Of a stretch of DNA of 32,808 nucleotides, positions 32,736 to 32,808 are shown in pieces. Position numbers and translations under genes: made by a program. How positions within the stretch are numbered: the first letter of the stretch is position 1; every line of letters begins with the position of its first letter. The DNA comes from Gammaproteobacteria bacterium CG11_big_fil_rev_8_21_14_0_20_46_22 (lineage in GTDB: Bacteria; Pseudomonadota; Gammaproteobacteria; UBA12402). The notes under the pieces are model-generated. The model searched no databases, was not told where the DNA came from, and worked only from the letters and a program-made list of their open reading frames with translations. The stretch spans positions 1-32,808 of the forward strand of contig PCWT01000027.1 in assembly GCA_002796245.1 (NCBI GenBank). Direction: 5' to 3'.

Positions 32736-32808
32736 GTAACACTTTATACCGGAGACATAGGTTACACTTTTAGGCATTTGAAGGGGAAATAAAAATGCCG
32801 TGGAAGGA
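32727..32808 (+). mobile_element. Left end of a probable IS481-family insertion sequence (runs off window)
   Basis: Two direct copies of GAGACATAGGT-A/T-ACACTTT (32727-32746 and 32752-32771), 25 bp apart, precede a short leader and a transposase-like start. The resemblance to IS481-type ends comes from memory of such elements, not from a search. The right end is outside the window, so completeness and target duplication cannot be judged. Confidence 0.45.
32795..32808 (+). CDS. Probable IS481-family transposase, first residues only
   Basis: The ATG at 32795 follows AAGGGG (about 9 nt upstream) and reads M-P-W-K, then a Glu or Asp codon cut by the edge. M-P-W-K-E is the usual N-terminus of one large IS481 transposase group. 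Only four full codons are visible, so the call relies mainly on the repeated upstream sequence and this short match. Confidence 0.45.

Noticed and set aside
1-32808. CRISPR array or rRNA genes
   Set aside because: No regularly spaced direct repeats of 24-40 bp and no rRNA segments were seen on either strand.

Overview
The window looks like chromosome from an AT-leaning gammaproteobacterium, most plausibly a host-associated member of the Legionellales (Legionella/Coxiella/Rickettsiella-like). That placement is inference. It rests on the housekeeping block thrS-infC-rpmI-rplT ... pheS-pheT-ihfA-merR, a cyclodipeptide synthase of the XYP type known from Rickettsiella and Fluoribacter, and an effector-like proline-rich protein with no recognisable domain.

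Region 1 (1-9900) is an accessory block of small metabolic and detoxification-type enzymes in short, often divergent operons: a nucleotidyltransferase (cut by the window edge), a beta-lactamase-fold serine hydrolase, two SAM methyltransferases, a ketopantoate-reductase-like protein, two alpha/beta hydrolases, DinB, cupin, YciI, NTF2-like and GST-like proteins. A 107-bp stretch is duplicated (2925-3031 and 8482-8588). Each copy sits in a divergent intergenic region and carries a sigma70-like promoter. A RidA N-terminal stub lies at 6151-6234.

Region 2 (about 9995-14298) is a decaying integrated element beside the 3' end of tRNA-Pro(GGG). It holds an intact DUF4102-type tyrosine integrase, a DUF1016/YhcG nuclease frameshifted in a G tract, about 0.5 kb of non-coding DNA packed with hairpins, and a second integrase broken by a frameshift and a nonsense codon.

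Region 3 (14299-17517) holds tRNA-Pro, a DUF6506 protein, an SDR N-terminal stub, an ArsR-type regulator, a divergent effector-like gene with a C9 tract and an internal duplication, an MltB-type lytic transglycosylase, and a nested hairpin element.

Region 4 (17518-26978) is the translation core on the minus strand: merR-like, ihfA, pheT, pheS, then rplT, rpmI, infC (AUU start) and thrS. Three plus-strand genes (ldhA-like, a YgiN-like monooxygenase and a secreted hypothetical protein) sit between pheS and rplT.

Region 5 (27194-32735) is the most interesting part. A tight plus-strand operon (VUT-like membrane protein, YhhQ/VUT transporter, isopenicillin-N-synthase-like Fe(II)/2OG oxygenase, MFS transporter) converges on a tRNA-dependent cyclodipeptide synthase, and a second MFS transporter diverges from that synthase. 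It reads as a compact cyclodipeptide biosynthesis, tailoring and export locus. The window ends in what looks like the left end of an IS481-family insertion sequence that may have trimmed the last MFS gene. No CRISPR array, rRNA or replication origin was seen.
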